Assembly: GCA_036346225.1 (NCBI GenBank)
Contig: JARFIW010001215.1
Span: 8,942,501 to 9,006,500 of the forward strand
From: Platerodrilus igneus
Lineage: Eukaryota > Arthropoda > Insecta > Coleoptera > Lycidae
Direction: 5' to 3'
DNA length: 64,000 bases
Part shown: positions 33,846 to 43,850 of the stretch, piece after piece
Numbering within the stretch: position 1 is the first letter of the stretch
Layout: the number at the start of each line of letters is the position of its first letter
Translations under genes and position numbers: made by a program
Notes under the pieces: model-generated
Seen by the model: only the letters and a program-made list of their open reading frames with translations
Databases searched by the model: none
Told to the model about the DNA's origin: nothing

Positions 33846-34546
33846 TACTCATATTTAGACCAGGGTAGAAAATTAAATAATCAAATCAAATAATTTTAAT
33901 TACCGTGTATAAGGAATTTCATTAAATAATACGCTTTATTAAAACCTTGAAGCATTAATAAACTCGGTCGTTTCAGTAAAAATAAGAAATTTAAATTATC
34001 TATAAGACGCTTTACATCAAAAGAAGCAGTATTGAAAAGCGCAGTGGATAATTTAATTATTCCTAAACAAATGGAAATTACGTGCAAAGTTTATATTAAT
34101 TAACCCTATTTTAAGTAACGGGTAGTAAAACAAAGTGTACATATAATAATTAATGTTTAAGGTGTATTCGCTAAAAAAATGAAAAGGATGGAAATCAATT
34201 TTAATTGGAGTTAATTAAACCGTTAATAACATATAATAAGCATAAAAGGCTTGTGAAAACCCAATAATAGTCAAATCGTAGGAAGGTTATTTAAAATGTT
34301 ACGTTTGAAAACACCTGCGTGTTTTAAAAGGCAATTTCAAGTTAATTTGTTTGGATAAACATGTTGATTCTAAGGATATTGGAAACGATCAGATGCTTTA
34401 GCAGGAAATACAGAACACCTGCGTATTTTTAAAAAGCTCATTCTGCGTAAATTTGGCAAATAATTAATGTTTCAAAGAATCTTGGAGAAACCGGGACTTA
34501 GTATTTACGAGAATGTGCGATATGGGTTTATTAAACCCAGATAACA
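33846..34546 (+). mobile_element. LTR copy 1 of the tandem gypsy array (3'-truncated)
   Basis: Starts TACTCATATTTAGACCAGGG and matches 37169-37873. It then joins internal sequence equivalent to position 38767, so the last ~530 bp of the LTR and ~360 bp of leader/gag start are deleted. Confidence 0.8.
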
Positions 34547-34793
34547 GTCAAAATGGGGAGGTTGAAAATAGGGTTGAAAAAATGAGCGTGATATTACAGG
34601 TCTTCGACAGGAAATGGGACATTTAAGGTCCGAAGTACGCATTTTTGTGAAGAAGAGATTAATATAAAATGACTGAAGTGACGGACTCATGTAGGGATCA
34701 GTTAGGCAGGGTAGAACGCGAAGTTAGTAGTATCAAATACAACATGTCAAATTTAACGGGGATGGTCCCAGATTTTCTACAGGTGGAGTATCA

Positions 34794-35605
34794 TTGGACC
34801 AACACATGAAGTTTTATGGTGATAACAGGGTAAATCCACAAATTTTTATTAATAGTGTAAGAAATCTAGTGGGAAATTTATTTGACGAACAGACTAAACT
34901 GAATACGATAAAGGCTTTATTAAAGGACAACGCGGAAGCATGGTACAATTTAGTAGGACAGGACATAGACACGTATCAGGACTTTGAAAACAAATTTTAC
35001 AACACTACTGGAGTGACCACAGACAAGACCAGGTACGAGACGACTTAATTACAGGAAAATTTAAGGGAGAGTTTGCAGGATCTAGGGAGCAATATGCCAT
35101 CCGCAAGTACAGTGTGGCCAAACAACTGAATCCACCATTGACGGACAGACAGATTATCAAGTACCTATCACGACATTTTGAACTGGAAATTAGACAACAC
35201 GTGGCCTTACAAAACATCACAGAACGGGAGACATTTTTAGAGTATTTACAGAGATATGACGATGTATGTGTTGGACGGACAAGAGAGATACGAGAACGAA
35301 ACGTTAACACAGTTAGGTTTGACAACAGGACACCGAATTATCCGAGACGGCCTGACTACAACAGAAATTTTCGACCGAATTGGGAACGACGAGGACAGGA
35401 ATACAGGAGCAATAGTGCGACTAGGGGACCGACGCCAAGACCTAGTTACACGCGACAGAACAGTTTACCGGAGGTAAACAGGACTGTGACCAGCACGCCG
35501 AATAGAGACAGGGACACGGATATTAACACGAGAAGGACGTACGCACAGGTTGTAGAAGGACAACCAGGACCAAGCACGGAAAACAGGATGAGACAGGATT
35601 TTTAG
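34794..35605 (+). pseudogene. gypsy gag, copy 1 (frameshifted)
   Basis: The first frame (34794-35048) has a capsid-like wording (KFYGDNRVNPQIFINSVR, EAWYNLVGQDIDTYQDFENK). A one-base shift near 35040 moves the reading to the frame ending 35605. This continues with TDRQIIKYLSRHFELEIR and then an Arg/Asn/Pro-rich tail with no CCHC zinc knuckle. The same shift occurs in copy 2, so it predates the duplication. The role was a particle-forming structural protein. Confidence 0.7.
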
Positions 35606-35607
35606 AA

Positions 35608-36000
35608 CGTGACAGACCACTAGATTTCTGTGTAAATGTATACGAACATCCACGTGAATTTTTCAAAATTGAGGAGGAAGTAGAGCCAGAAACTGAGGAA
35701 AAATTATGTTTGCCAATTATTAATTTAGAAATTTTTGAGAATAATGTAGAAGTATTACTTGATACAGGGGCAGAGGCGAGTTTAATATCGGAGGAATTCG
35801 TCAGCAAAATTAGGGATAAGGTTTGTGATAGAATTATGCCTATAAAACGTAGCCATTTAGTAGCTCAAATAAAAGAAGTTTGCTGTAGTAAATAGTGTTG
35901 TGGTGCTTAGGATAGATATAGGAGGTTTAAGCTGTGAACAGGAGTTTGTAATTGTACCTGGACTGAAGTTTCAGAGCATTTTAGGTGTTGACTGTATGAT
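35608..36000 (+). pseudogene. gypsy aspartic protease, copy 1
   Basis: The retroviral-type protease signature VLLDTGAEASLISEEFV is intact at about 35750-35800. Two small deletions near 35865-35880 shift the frame relative to copy 2, so the flap and C-terminal part are lost. The protease would have cleaved the Gag and Pol precursors. Confidence 0.75.
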
Positions 36001-36012
36001 GAAGTTAGGGTT

Positions 36013-36630
36013 TTGATAGATATGGAAAGGAAGGTAATAAGGATTAAGGATAGGGTAGTGCCATGGAAGGGCAGTTATGAAGTCACAGAGGATGACACGG
36101 GGTTTAGTATTAATGTAGTAGAGGTAGAGGATGATGAAGGTAAACAGATCAACACAATAATATGTCCAGAGGATAGGAGAGTAGAGGTTCAAGCTTTAGT
36201 ACAAGAAAATGCAGAATTAGTGGGAGTAGAAGCAGCATATCAGGAACAGGTGAAGGCGAAATTAAGTAAAGATGGCAAGTTTGTTTTTAATCAAGTAGAT
36301 TTAAGGGATTCATTCTGGCGGATTCCATTACACAAAAATTCTAGAAGGTACATAGGATTTTCCATAGAGGGAAAAATTGATAATTGTAAAGTAGTATCGT
36401 TTGGTTTGTCGGCAGAAAAGGAAATAAGAATAAATAAGAAACAGACAAGTGTAGGGACTGAAGAAGAAGTGATATTTAAGAGTCAGGATAAGAGGGATGA
36501 TAAGTTTATTGTATGTGAGATAATAGAGATGTTAAGTATAGATATAGAAGGGGGAGAGATAGGGATGAAGAGTATTAGGTTGGTGAGAAGAAAGACTTGG
36601 AGGGTCAAGAAGAGAGTTAGATTTAAATAG
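36013..36630 (+). pseudogene. gypsy RT stub, copy 1
   Basis: After a connecting region the frame reads FNQVDLRDSFWRIPLHKNSRRYIGF, an RT motif A block with its Asp. Instead of continuing to the FGL...YLDD region it passes into Lys/Glu-rich wording encoded by purine-rich DNA. No YxDD, RNase H or integrase follows. Confidence 0.7.
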
Positions 36631-37155
36631 GATAGGGATAGCATAGATGTATATAAAAGAGTAGAAGTAAGTGGTTATAGAAAATAAAGCTAGATATAGG
36701 ACACATATGGGAGATAATTAGGAATAGGTTTAGGATGAGGATAAAGAGTAAATGTAGGAAGAAAATAAGATAGGTTAAGTATAGATATTTTATATAAGAT
36801 TAGTGGAGAGTTAGGAATAGAGTAAGAGTAGGATAGGCATATAGGATTAGGTAGGGGGAAGTAAAGTATAGTGAAGAGTAGTTAAAAGTTAGGGATAGGA
36901 TAGGTATATAGGATGTATATAGGATTAGATGGATAAGTAGGATGAAGTTAGGATAATTTCAGTTTATAGAATTAGGTGAGAGTTAGGAATAGGATAGGGA
37001 TATAGGATAGGTGTAAATATTTTTTTTGGATTGGAGACAAAGTAGGTAAGTTAGATAGATAAGGATAGAGAGAGATAGGCAAAATTCTGTAAAGATTTTT
37101 TGGCAGTCTAAATATTTGATATTTGTATTCAAATAAGTGGGATTATTTGTATTCA
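36631..37155 (+). repeat. Purine-rich GGATAG-type filler replacing pol (copy 1)
   Basis: The strand is dominated by A, G and T with very few C, in irregular GGATAGG/TATAGGAT phrases. It sits where RT, RNase H and integrase should be. The matching block in copy 2 is 40800-41370. Confidence 0.6.
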
Positions 37156-37168
37156 AATAGGGGGAAAA

Positions 37169-38405
37169 TACTCATATTTAGACCAGGGTAGAAAATTAAA
37201 TAATCAAATCAAATAATTTTAATTACCGTGTATAAGGAATTTCATTAAATAATACGCTTTATTAAAACCTTGAAGCATTAATAAACTCGGTCGTTTCAGT
37301 AAAAATAAGAAATTTAAATTATCTATAAGACGCTTTACATCAAAAGAAGCAGTATTGAAAAGCGCAGTGGATAATTTAATTATTCCTAAACAAATGGAAA
37401 TTACGTGCAAAGTTTATATTAATTAACCCTATTTTAAGTAACGGGTAGTAAAACAAAGTGTACATATAATAATTAATGTTTAAGGTGTATTCGCTAAAAA
37501 ATGAAAAGGATGGAAATCAATTTTAATTGGAGTTAATTAAACCGTTAATAACATATAATAAGCATAAAAGGCTTGTGAAAACCCAATAATAGTCAAATCG
37601 TAGGAAGGTTATTTAAAATGTTACGTTTGAAAACACCTGCGTGTTTTTAAAAGGCAATTTCAAGTTAATTTGTTTGGATAAACATGTTGATTCTAAGGAT
37701 ATTGGAAACGATCAGATGCTTTAGCAGGAAATACAGAACACCTGCGTATTTTTAAAAAAGCTCATTCTGCGTAAATTTGGCAAATAATTAATGTTTCAAA
37801 GAATCTTGGAGAAACCGGGACTTAGTATTTACGAGAATGTGCGATACGGGTTTATTAAACCCAGATAACAGTCCGCGTGGACTAAAATATAATCGATAAT
37901 GAAGAGTGTCAAGTTGCACCAATACGAACAGGTTAGAGAAGGAAAGAGAAAATGCGTCAAGCAAAGACACATATTGTAAAGGGCGGGATTTAAGCAACGT
38001 CAAGGGGTTGCGATTGGTTAAAATAGGATGCATATATCAGAGGTAGAACAACAATTTCTGTATAAAAGTAATTAGTTTTTCTCGGACAACTTTGCGGGCC
38101 GTGTTGAAATTTTCTGAGATCTCAATGGGGTGAGTACGAAATTCATAAAATCGACGTGCAGGCTACAGACTGGGAACGTAGAATGAGGAATTCGTTGGAA
38201 TTACCCGTTTTAGGGAACAAAGCGACGTGTCGGCTATTCGCTATATATACAGGCGGGAATATGTGTTTCGCTCTCTTAGACTCTTAGACTTTCGACGATT
38301 CGATGCGTTAAAAGCTCGTGCATCCGCGACTTGATTTTAAACAGTGCTTTTTAGTTTGATTAAATAATTTAAAGTTTGCTTGTATATTTTAGTGACTCAA
38401 AATAG
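37169..38405 (+). mobile_element. LTR copy 2 (complete, ~1.24 kb)
   Basis: Bounded by the purine tract on the left and leader sequence on the right; the ends are defined by where copies 2 and 3 stop matching. TATATATA at about 38239 precedes an initiator-like TTTCGCTCTCTTAG. It forms both the 3' LTR of internal region 1 and the 5' LTR of internal region 2. Confidence 0.8.
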
Positions 38406-38511
38406 AGTGTGTGTGAGTGATTTGAACGTATGCAGAGAAAGGAGTGGTTAAGGAGTCAAGGAGTGGAAATTGGAAGTGACGATAGTGCATTGTGTGAGAA
38501 AATTTCGAAAA

Positions 38512-39822
38512 TGGAAGAAGCTGGAGGCAGTAGAGATCAGTCGAGGACGGAATCAGGGATCAAGGAAACGAGATGATAATGAGAATGCTAGAGAGGATGA
38601 ATGAAGAATCGAATAGAGCGAGGGAGGAGTCTAACAGAAAATTAGAACTGCTAAGCGATGAATCTAATAGAGCTAGGGAGGAGTCCAACCAAAAATTAGA
38701 GCAGATAAGCGGGAAAATTGAGCAGTCGACTACAGAATTTACAGAGTTTAAAATAGTCTTACCATAAAAATGGGGAGGTTGAAAATAGGGTTGAAAAAAT
38801 GAGCGTGATATTACAGGTCTTCGACAGGAAATGGGACATTTAAGGTCCGAAGTACGCATTTTTGTGAAGAAGAGATTAATATAAAATGACTGAAGTGACG
38901 GACTCATGTAGGGATCAGTTAGGCAGGGTAGAACGCGAAGTTAGTAGTATCAAATACAACATGTCAAATTTAACGGGGATGGTCCCAGATTTTCTACAGG
39001 TGGAGTATCATTGGACCAACACATGAAGTTTTATGGTGATAACAGGGTAAATCCACAAATTTTTATTAATAGTGTAAGAAATCTAGTGGGAAATTTATTT
39101 GACGAACAGACTAAACTGAATACGATAAAGGCTTTATTAAAGGACAACGCGGAAGCATGGTACAATTTAGTAGGACAGGACATAGACACGTATCAGGACT
39201 TTGAAAACAAATTTTACAACACTACTGGAGTGACCACAGACAAGACCAGGTACGAGACGACTTAATTACAGGAAAATTTAAGGGAGAGTTTGCAGGATCT
39301 AGGGAGCAATATGCCATCCGCAAGTACAGTGTGGCCAAACAACTGAATCCACCATTGACGGACAGACAGATTATCAAGTACCTATCACGACATTTTGAAC
39401 TGGAAATTAGACAACACGTGGCCTTACAAAACATCACAGAACGGGAGACATTTTTAGAGTATTTACAGAGATATGACGATGTATGTGTTGGACGGACAAG
39501 AGAGATACGAGAACGAAACGTTAACACAGTTAGGTTTGACAACAGGACACCGAATTATCCGAGACGGCCTGACTACAACAGAAATTTTCGACCGAATTGG
39601 GAACGACGAGGACAGGAATACAGGAGCAATAGTGCGACTAGGGGACCGACGCCAAGACCTAGTTACACGCGACAGAACAGTTTACCGGAGGTAAACAGGA
39701 CTGTGACCAGCACGCCGAATAGAGACAGGGACACGGATATTAACACGAGAAGGACGTACGCACAGGTTGTAGAAGGACAACCAGGACCAAGCACGGAAAA
39801 CAGGATGAGACAGGATTTTTAG
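38512..39822 (+). pseudogene. gypsy gag, copy 2 (coiled coil + capsid, frameshifted)
   Basis: It starts at ATG 38512 and shifts frame by 38573. There a run of repeats (EESNRAREESNRKLE, DESNRAREESNQKLE) predicts a coiled coil. The capsid segment is at 39011-39265 and the Arg-rich nucleic-acid-binding tail at 39331-39822, separated by the same shift as in copy 1. No CCHC knuckle is present. Confidence 0.7.
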
Positions 39823-39824
39823 AA

Positions 39825-40235
39825 CGTGACAGACCACTAGATTTCTGTGTAAATGTATACGAACATCCACGTGAATTTTTCAAAATTGAGGAGGAAGTAG
39901 AGCCAGAAACTGAGGAAAAATTATGTTTGCCAATTATTAATTTAGAAATTTTTGAGAATAATGTAGAAGTATTACTTGATACAGGGGCAGAGGCGAGTTT
40001 AATATCGGAGGAATTCGTCAGCAAAATTAGGGATAAGGTTTGTGATAGAATTATGCCTATAAAACGTAGCCATTTAGTAGCTCCAAATAAAAAGAAGTTT
40101 GCTGTAGTAAATAGTGTTGTGGTGCTTAGGATAGATATAGGAGGTTTAAGCTGTGAACAGGAGTTTGTAATTGTACCTGGACTGAAGTTTCAGAGCATTT
40201 TAGGTGTTGACTGTATGATGAAGTTAGGGTTTTGA
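39825..40235 (+). pseudogene. gypsy aspartic protease, copy 2
   Basis: Better preserved than copy 1: the LDTGAEASLIS signature is followed by an uninterrupted reading to ILGVDCMMKLGF. A one-base shift in the T run at about 40231 separates it from the RT-stub frame, and this is shared with copy 1. Confidence 0.75.
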
Positions 40236-40795
40236 TAGATATGGAAAGGAAGGTAATAAGGATTAAGGATAGGGTAGTGCCATGGAAGGGCAGTTATGAA
40301 GTCACAGAGGATGACACGGGGTTTAGTATTAATGTAGTAGAGGTAGAGGATGATGAAGGTAAACAGATCAACACAATAATATGTCCAGAGGATAGGAGAG
40401 TAGAGGTTCAAGCTTTAGTACAAGAAAATGCAGAATTAGTGGGAGTAGAAGCAGCATATCAGGAACAGGTGAAGGCGAAATTAAGTAAAGATGGCAAGTT
40501 TGTTTTTAATCAAGTAGATTTAAGGGATTCATTCTGGCGGATTCCATTACACAAAAATTCTAGAAGGTACATAGGATTTTCCATAGAGGGAAAAATTGAT
40601 AATTGTAAAGTAGTATCGTTTGGTTTGTCGGCAGAAAAGGAAATAAGAATAAATAAGAAACAGACAAGTGTAGGGACTGAAGAAGAAGTGATATTTAAGA
40701 GTCAGGATAAGAGGGATGATAAGTTTATTGTATGTGAGATAATAGAGATGTTAAGTATAGATATAGAAGGGAGAGATAGGGATGAAGAGTATTAG
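40232..40795 (+). pseudogene. gypsy RT stub, copy 2
   Basis: Same content as 36013-36630: the motif A block VDLRDSFWRIPLHKN, then loss of recognisable RT. The two copies part near the end by a one-base difference in a G run (40770). Confidence 0.7.
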
Positions 40796-40799
40796 GTTG

Positions 40800-41370
40800 G
40801 TGAGAAGAAAGACTTGGAGGGTCAAGAAGAGAGTTAGATTTAAATAGGATAGGGATAGCATAGATGTATATAAAAGAGTAGAAGTAAGTGGTTATAGAAA
40901 ATAAAGCTAGATATAGGACACATATGGGAGATAATTAGGAATAGGTTTAGGATGAGGATAAAGAGTAAATGTAGGAAGAAAATAAGATAGGTTAAGTATA
41001 GATATTTTATATAAGATTAGTGGAGAGTTAGGAATAGAGTAAGAGTAGGATAGGCATATAGGATTAGGTAGGGGGAAGTAAAGTATAGTGAAGAGTAGTT
41101 AAAAGTTAGGGATAGGATAGGTATATAGGATGTATATAGGATTAGATGGATAAGTAGGATGAAGTTAGGGATAATTTCAGTTTATAGAATTAGGTGAGAG
41201 TTAGGAATAGGATAGGGATATAGGATAGGTGTAAATATTTTTTTGGATTGGAGACAAAGTAGGTAAGTTAGATAGATAAGGATAGAGAGAGATAGGCAAA
41301 ATTCTGTAAAGATTTTTTGGCAGTCTAAATATTTGATATTTGTATTCAAATAAGTGGGATTATTTGTATT
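40800..41370 (+). repeat. Purine-rich GGATAG-type filler (copy 2)
   Basis: Near-identical to 36631-37155. No ORF beyond chance. Confidence 0.6.
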
Positions 41371-41385
41371 CAAATAGGGGGAAAA

Positions 41386-42623
41386 TACTCATATTTAGAC
41401 CAGGGTAGAAAATTAAATAATCAAATCAAATAATTTTAATTACCGTGTATAAGGAATTTCATTAAATAATACGCTTTATTAAAACCTTGAAGCATTAATA
41501 AACTCGGTCGTTTCAGTAAAATAAGAAATTTAAATTATCTATAAGACGCTTTACATCAAAAGAAGCAGTATTGAAAAGCGCAGTGGATAATTTAATTATT
41601 CCTAAACAAATGGAAATTACGTGCAAAGTTTATATTAATTAACCCTATTTTAAGTAACGGGTAGTAAAACAAAGTGTACATATAATAATTAATGTTTAAG
41701 GTGTATTCGCTAAAAAATGAAAAGGATGGAAATCAATTTTAATTGGAGTTAATTAAACCGTTAATAACATATAATAAGCATAAAAGGCTTGTGAAAACCC
41801 AATAATAGTCAAATCGTAGGAAGGTTATTTAAAATGTTACGTTTGAAAACACCTGCGTGTTTTTAAAAGGCAATTTCAAGTTAATTTGTTTGGATAAACA
41901 TGTTGATTCTAAGGATATTGGAAACGATCAGATGCTTTAGCAGGAAATACAGAACACCTGCGTATTTTTAAAAAAGCTCATTCTGCGTAAATTTGGCAAA
42001 TAATTAATGTTTCAAAGAATCTTGGAGAAACCGGGACTTAGTATTTACGAGAATGTGCGATATGGGTTTATTAAACCCAGATAACAGTCCGCGTGGACTA
42101 AAATATAATCGACAATGAAGAGTGTCAAGTTGCACCAATACGAACAGGTTAGAGAAGGAAAGAGAAAATGCGTCAAGCAAAGACACATATTGTAAAAGGG
42201 CGGGATTTAAGCAACGTCAAGGGGTTGCGATTGGTTAAAATAGGATGCATATATCAGAGGTAGAACAACAATTTCTGTATAAAAGTAATTAGTTTTTCTC
42301 GGACAACTTTGCGGGCCGTGTTGAAATTTTCTGAGATCTCAATGGGGTGAGTACGAAATTCATAAAAATCGACGTGCAGGCTACAGACTGGGAACGTAGA
42401 ATGAGGAATTCGTTGGAATTACCCGTTTTAGGGAACAAAGCGACGTGTCGGCTATTCGCTATATATACAGGCGGGAATATGTGTTTCGCTCTCTTAGACT
42501 CTTAGACTTTCGACGATTCGATGCGTTAAAAGCTCGTGCATCCGCGACTTGATTTTAAACAGTGCTTTTTAGTTTGATTAAATAATTTAAAGTTTGCTTG
42601 TATATTTTAGTGACTCAAAATAG
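41386..42623 (+). mobile_element. LTR copy 3 (complete, ~1.24 kb)
   Basis: Near-identical to copy 2. It ends at ...GTGACTCAAAATAG, after which unique sequence follows. No target duplication can be matched to the left edge, which is (TA)n beside the truncated LTR 1. Confidence 0.8.
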
Positions 42624-43668
42624 TTGGTTATTTTACGTGCTAACATGAATGTACTTCAGTGCACTTAGATACGAGGTAATAAAAGTTTATTATCACGGTA
42701 CCAATTAGTAAAATTTACAACGACAAATGTATACCCAAAAGTAGGCAGTTTTGGCGTATATTGGTAATATTGGTAAAAGGAAGTATGAATTTCTTTGCTA
42801 TTTTGCGGGGGTGTTAATGACTAAATGGTTCGTAAATGTGTCTGCATCCACTGAACCAGAGGCAGATATACACAGATGAGTTCCGGAAAAGCCTAGAAAC
42901 AACTTTAAATTAATGGTGATGGAGAACATTTTTAAAGCGTTGACAACTTGAAGCTGTAAATAGAATCCGGTTGGAATGGTGTGATTTACAAAGGGACGAT
43001 TACACTGAAGCTACGAGGACAATAACCTTCAGGTAAATTGTACTATTTTGTTTGACATTTTTGTGTGTATTGAATGACTTTATAATTGATTTACTTTAAA
43101 TGGACATTAGTGGAATTTTTCTAACCATAAAAATTTAATTTTAAGATGAAATTTGCTTGTTTAAGTAAAAGGGTATTTTGTTTTGATGTTCGGGAATAGG
43201 ATGAAACTTTGGGTAGGTCTTTGAGCTCAATTAGACAAACCTGGTCAATTAACGTAAAGGGTGGTAGATGCTCCTTTATACTCAGACTCCGGTCTGCTTA
43301 TATTGTTATATTAATTAGTAGGCATCCAACAAGGACTTTAATTTTGGATGCACAGTAAAATGATAATAAAATTAATCCGGAAATTCTTTTTAAAACTGAA
43401 TTTTATGTTCAAATTTAATTTGAAAATTTAATGTATTCTGAATATTGATGTAAATAGAGTTAACGTTGATGTTTGTGGTAGGAATGTGTTGTTTAATTTT
43501 TATGATTAAGAATGGAAGTTATCTAGAAGAGCAGCCGAGGCGATTAACAGAAGGAATCAACGGACCAGGTGATTTAAAAGGTTTCACAGCATTCTTGACG
43601 CCCAAACTGTGGGGCTCGAATGTTTTTTTGAAAGGGCCAGTACCTAGAGATATGAGAAAATTCACAGC
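42624..43668. other. Unassigned stretch between gypsy array and orphan promoter
   Basis: No recognisable protein. The 87-aa frame at 43466-43729 has unremarkable composition and runs into (TA)n. I see nothing else. Confidence 0.4.
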
Positions 43669-43669
43669 A

Positions 43670-43684
43670 ATATATATATATATA
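43670..43684. repeat. (TA)n tract at the second breakpoint
   Basis: A short TA run immediately followed by zinc-finger promoter sequence. Confidence 0.85.
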
Positions 43685-43850
43685 GTTCAGTTCTTTTATA
43701 TCTATTTTAATATTACAAATGTCGTATAATAAGAGTATCAGATTAATTTGCGATCTATTAATAACAGATGGTTTTGAATTACATCGTCGGTTTAACTCTA
43801 TTTGGTTAAAATGAAGGTTTTGATTCCATGCGTTTACAAACTATGTCTCA
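43685..43850 (-). promoter_or_regulatory. Orphan zinc-finger promoter, probably from gene A
   Basis: Co-linear with 56605-56780: CTTTTATATCTATTTTAATATTACAAAT, then TATTAATAACAGATGGTTTTGAATTA and CATAGAT. The TATA box is at 43693-43700 on the minus strand. No zinc-finger gene follows. The orientation and missing parts are those expected for the promoter of gene A, whose UTR stops at (TA)n 26177. Confidence 0.7.

Larger units (their letters stand above)
34547..37168 (+). mobile_element. Internal region 1 of the defective gypsy element
   Basis: Contains gag, protease and a stub of reverse transcriptase, then about 520 bp of purine-rich sequence where the rest of pol should be. It ends in a purine tract (AAATAGGGGGAAAA) before the next LTR. 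It is near-identical to 38768-41385. Confidence 0.8.
38406..41385 (+). mobile_element. Internal region 2 of the defective gypsy element
   Basis: It has the leader and gag start missing from copy 1, followed by the same gag-protease-RT stub-purine filler layout. It ends at the purine tract before LTR copy 3. No primer-binding site I recognise follows LTR 2. Confidence 0.8.

Noticed and set aside
35005..35325. Minus-strand 106-aa ORF and similar frames across gag (35465-35807, 39222-40024)
   Set aside because: They are antisense to gag/protease, which have recognisable motifs on the plus strand.
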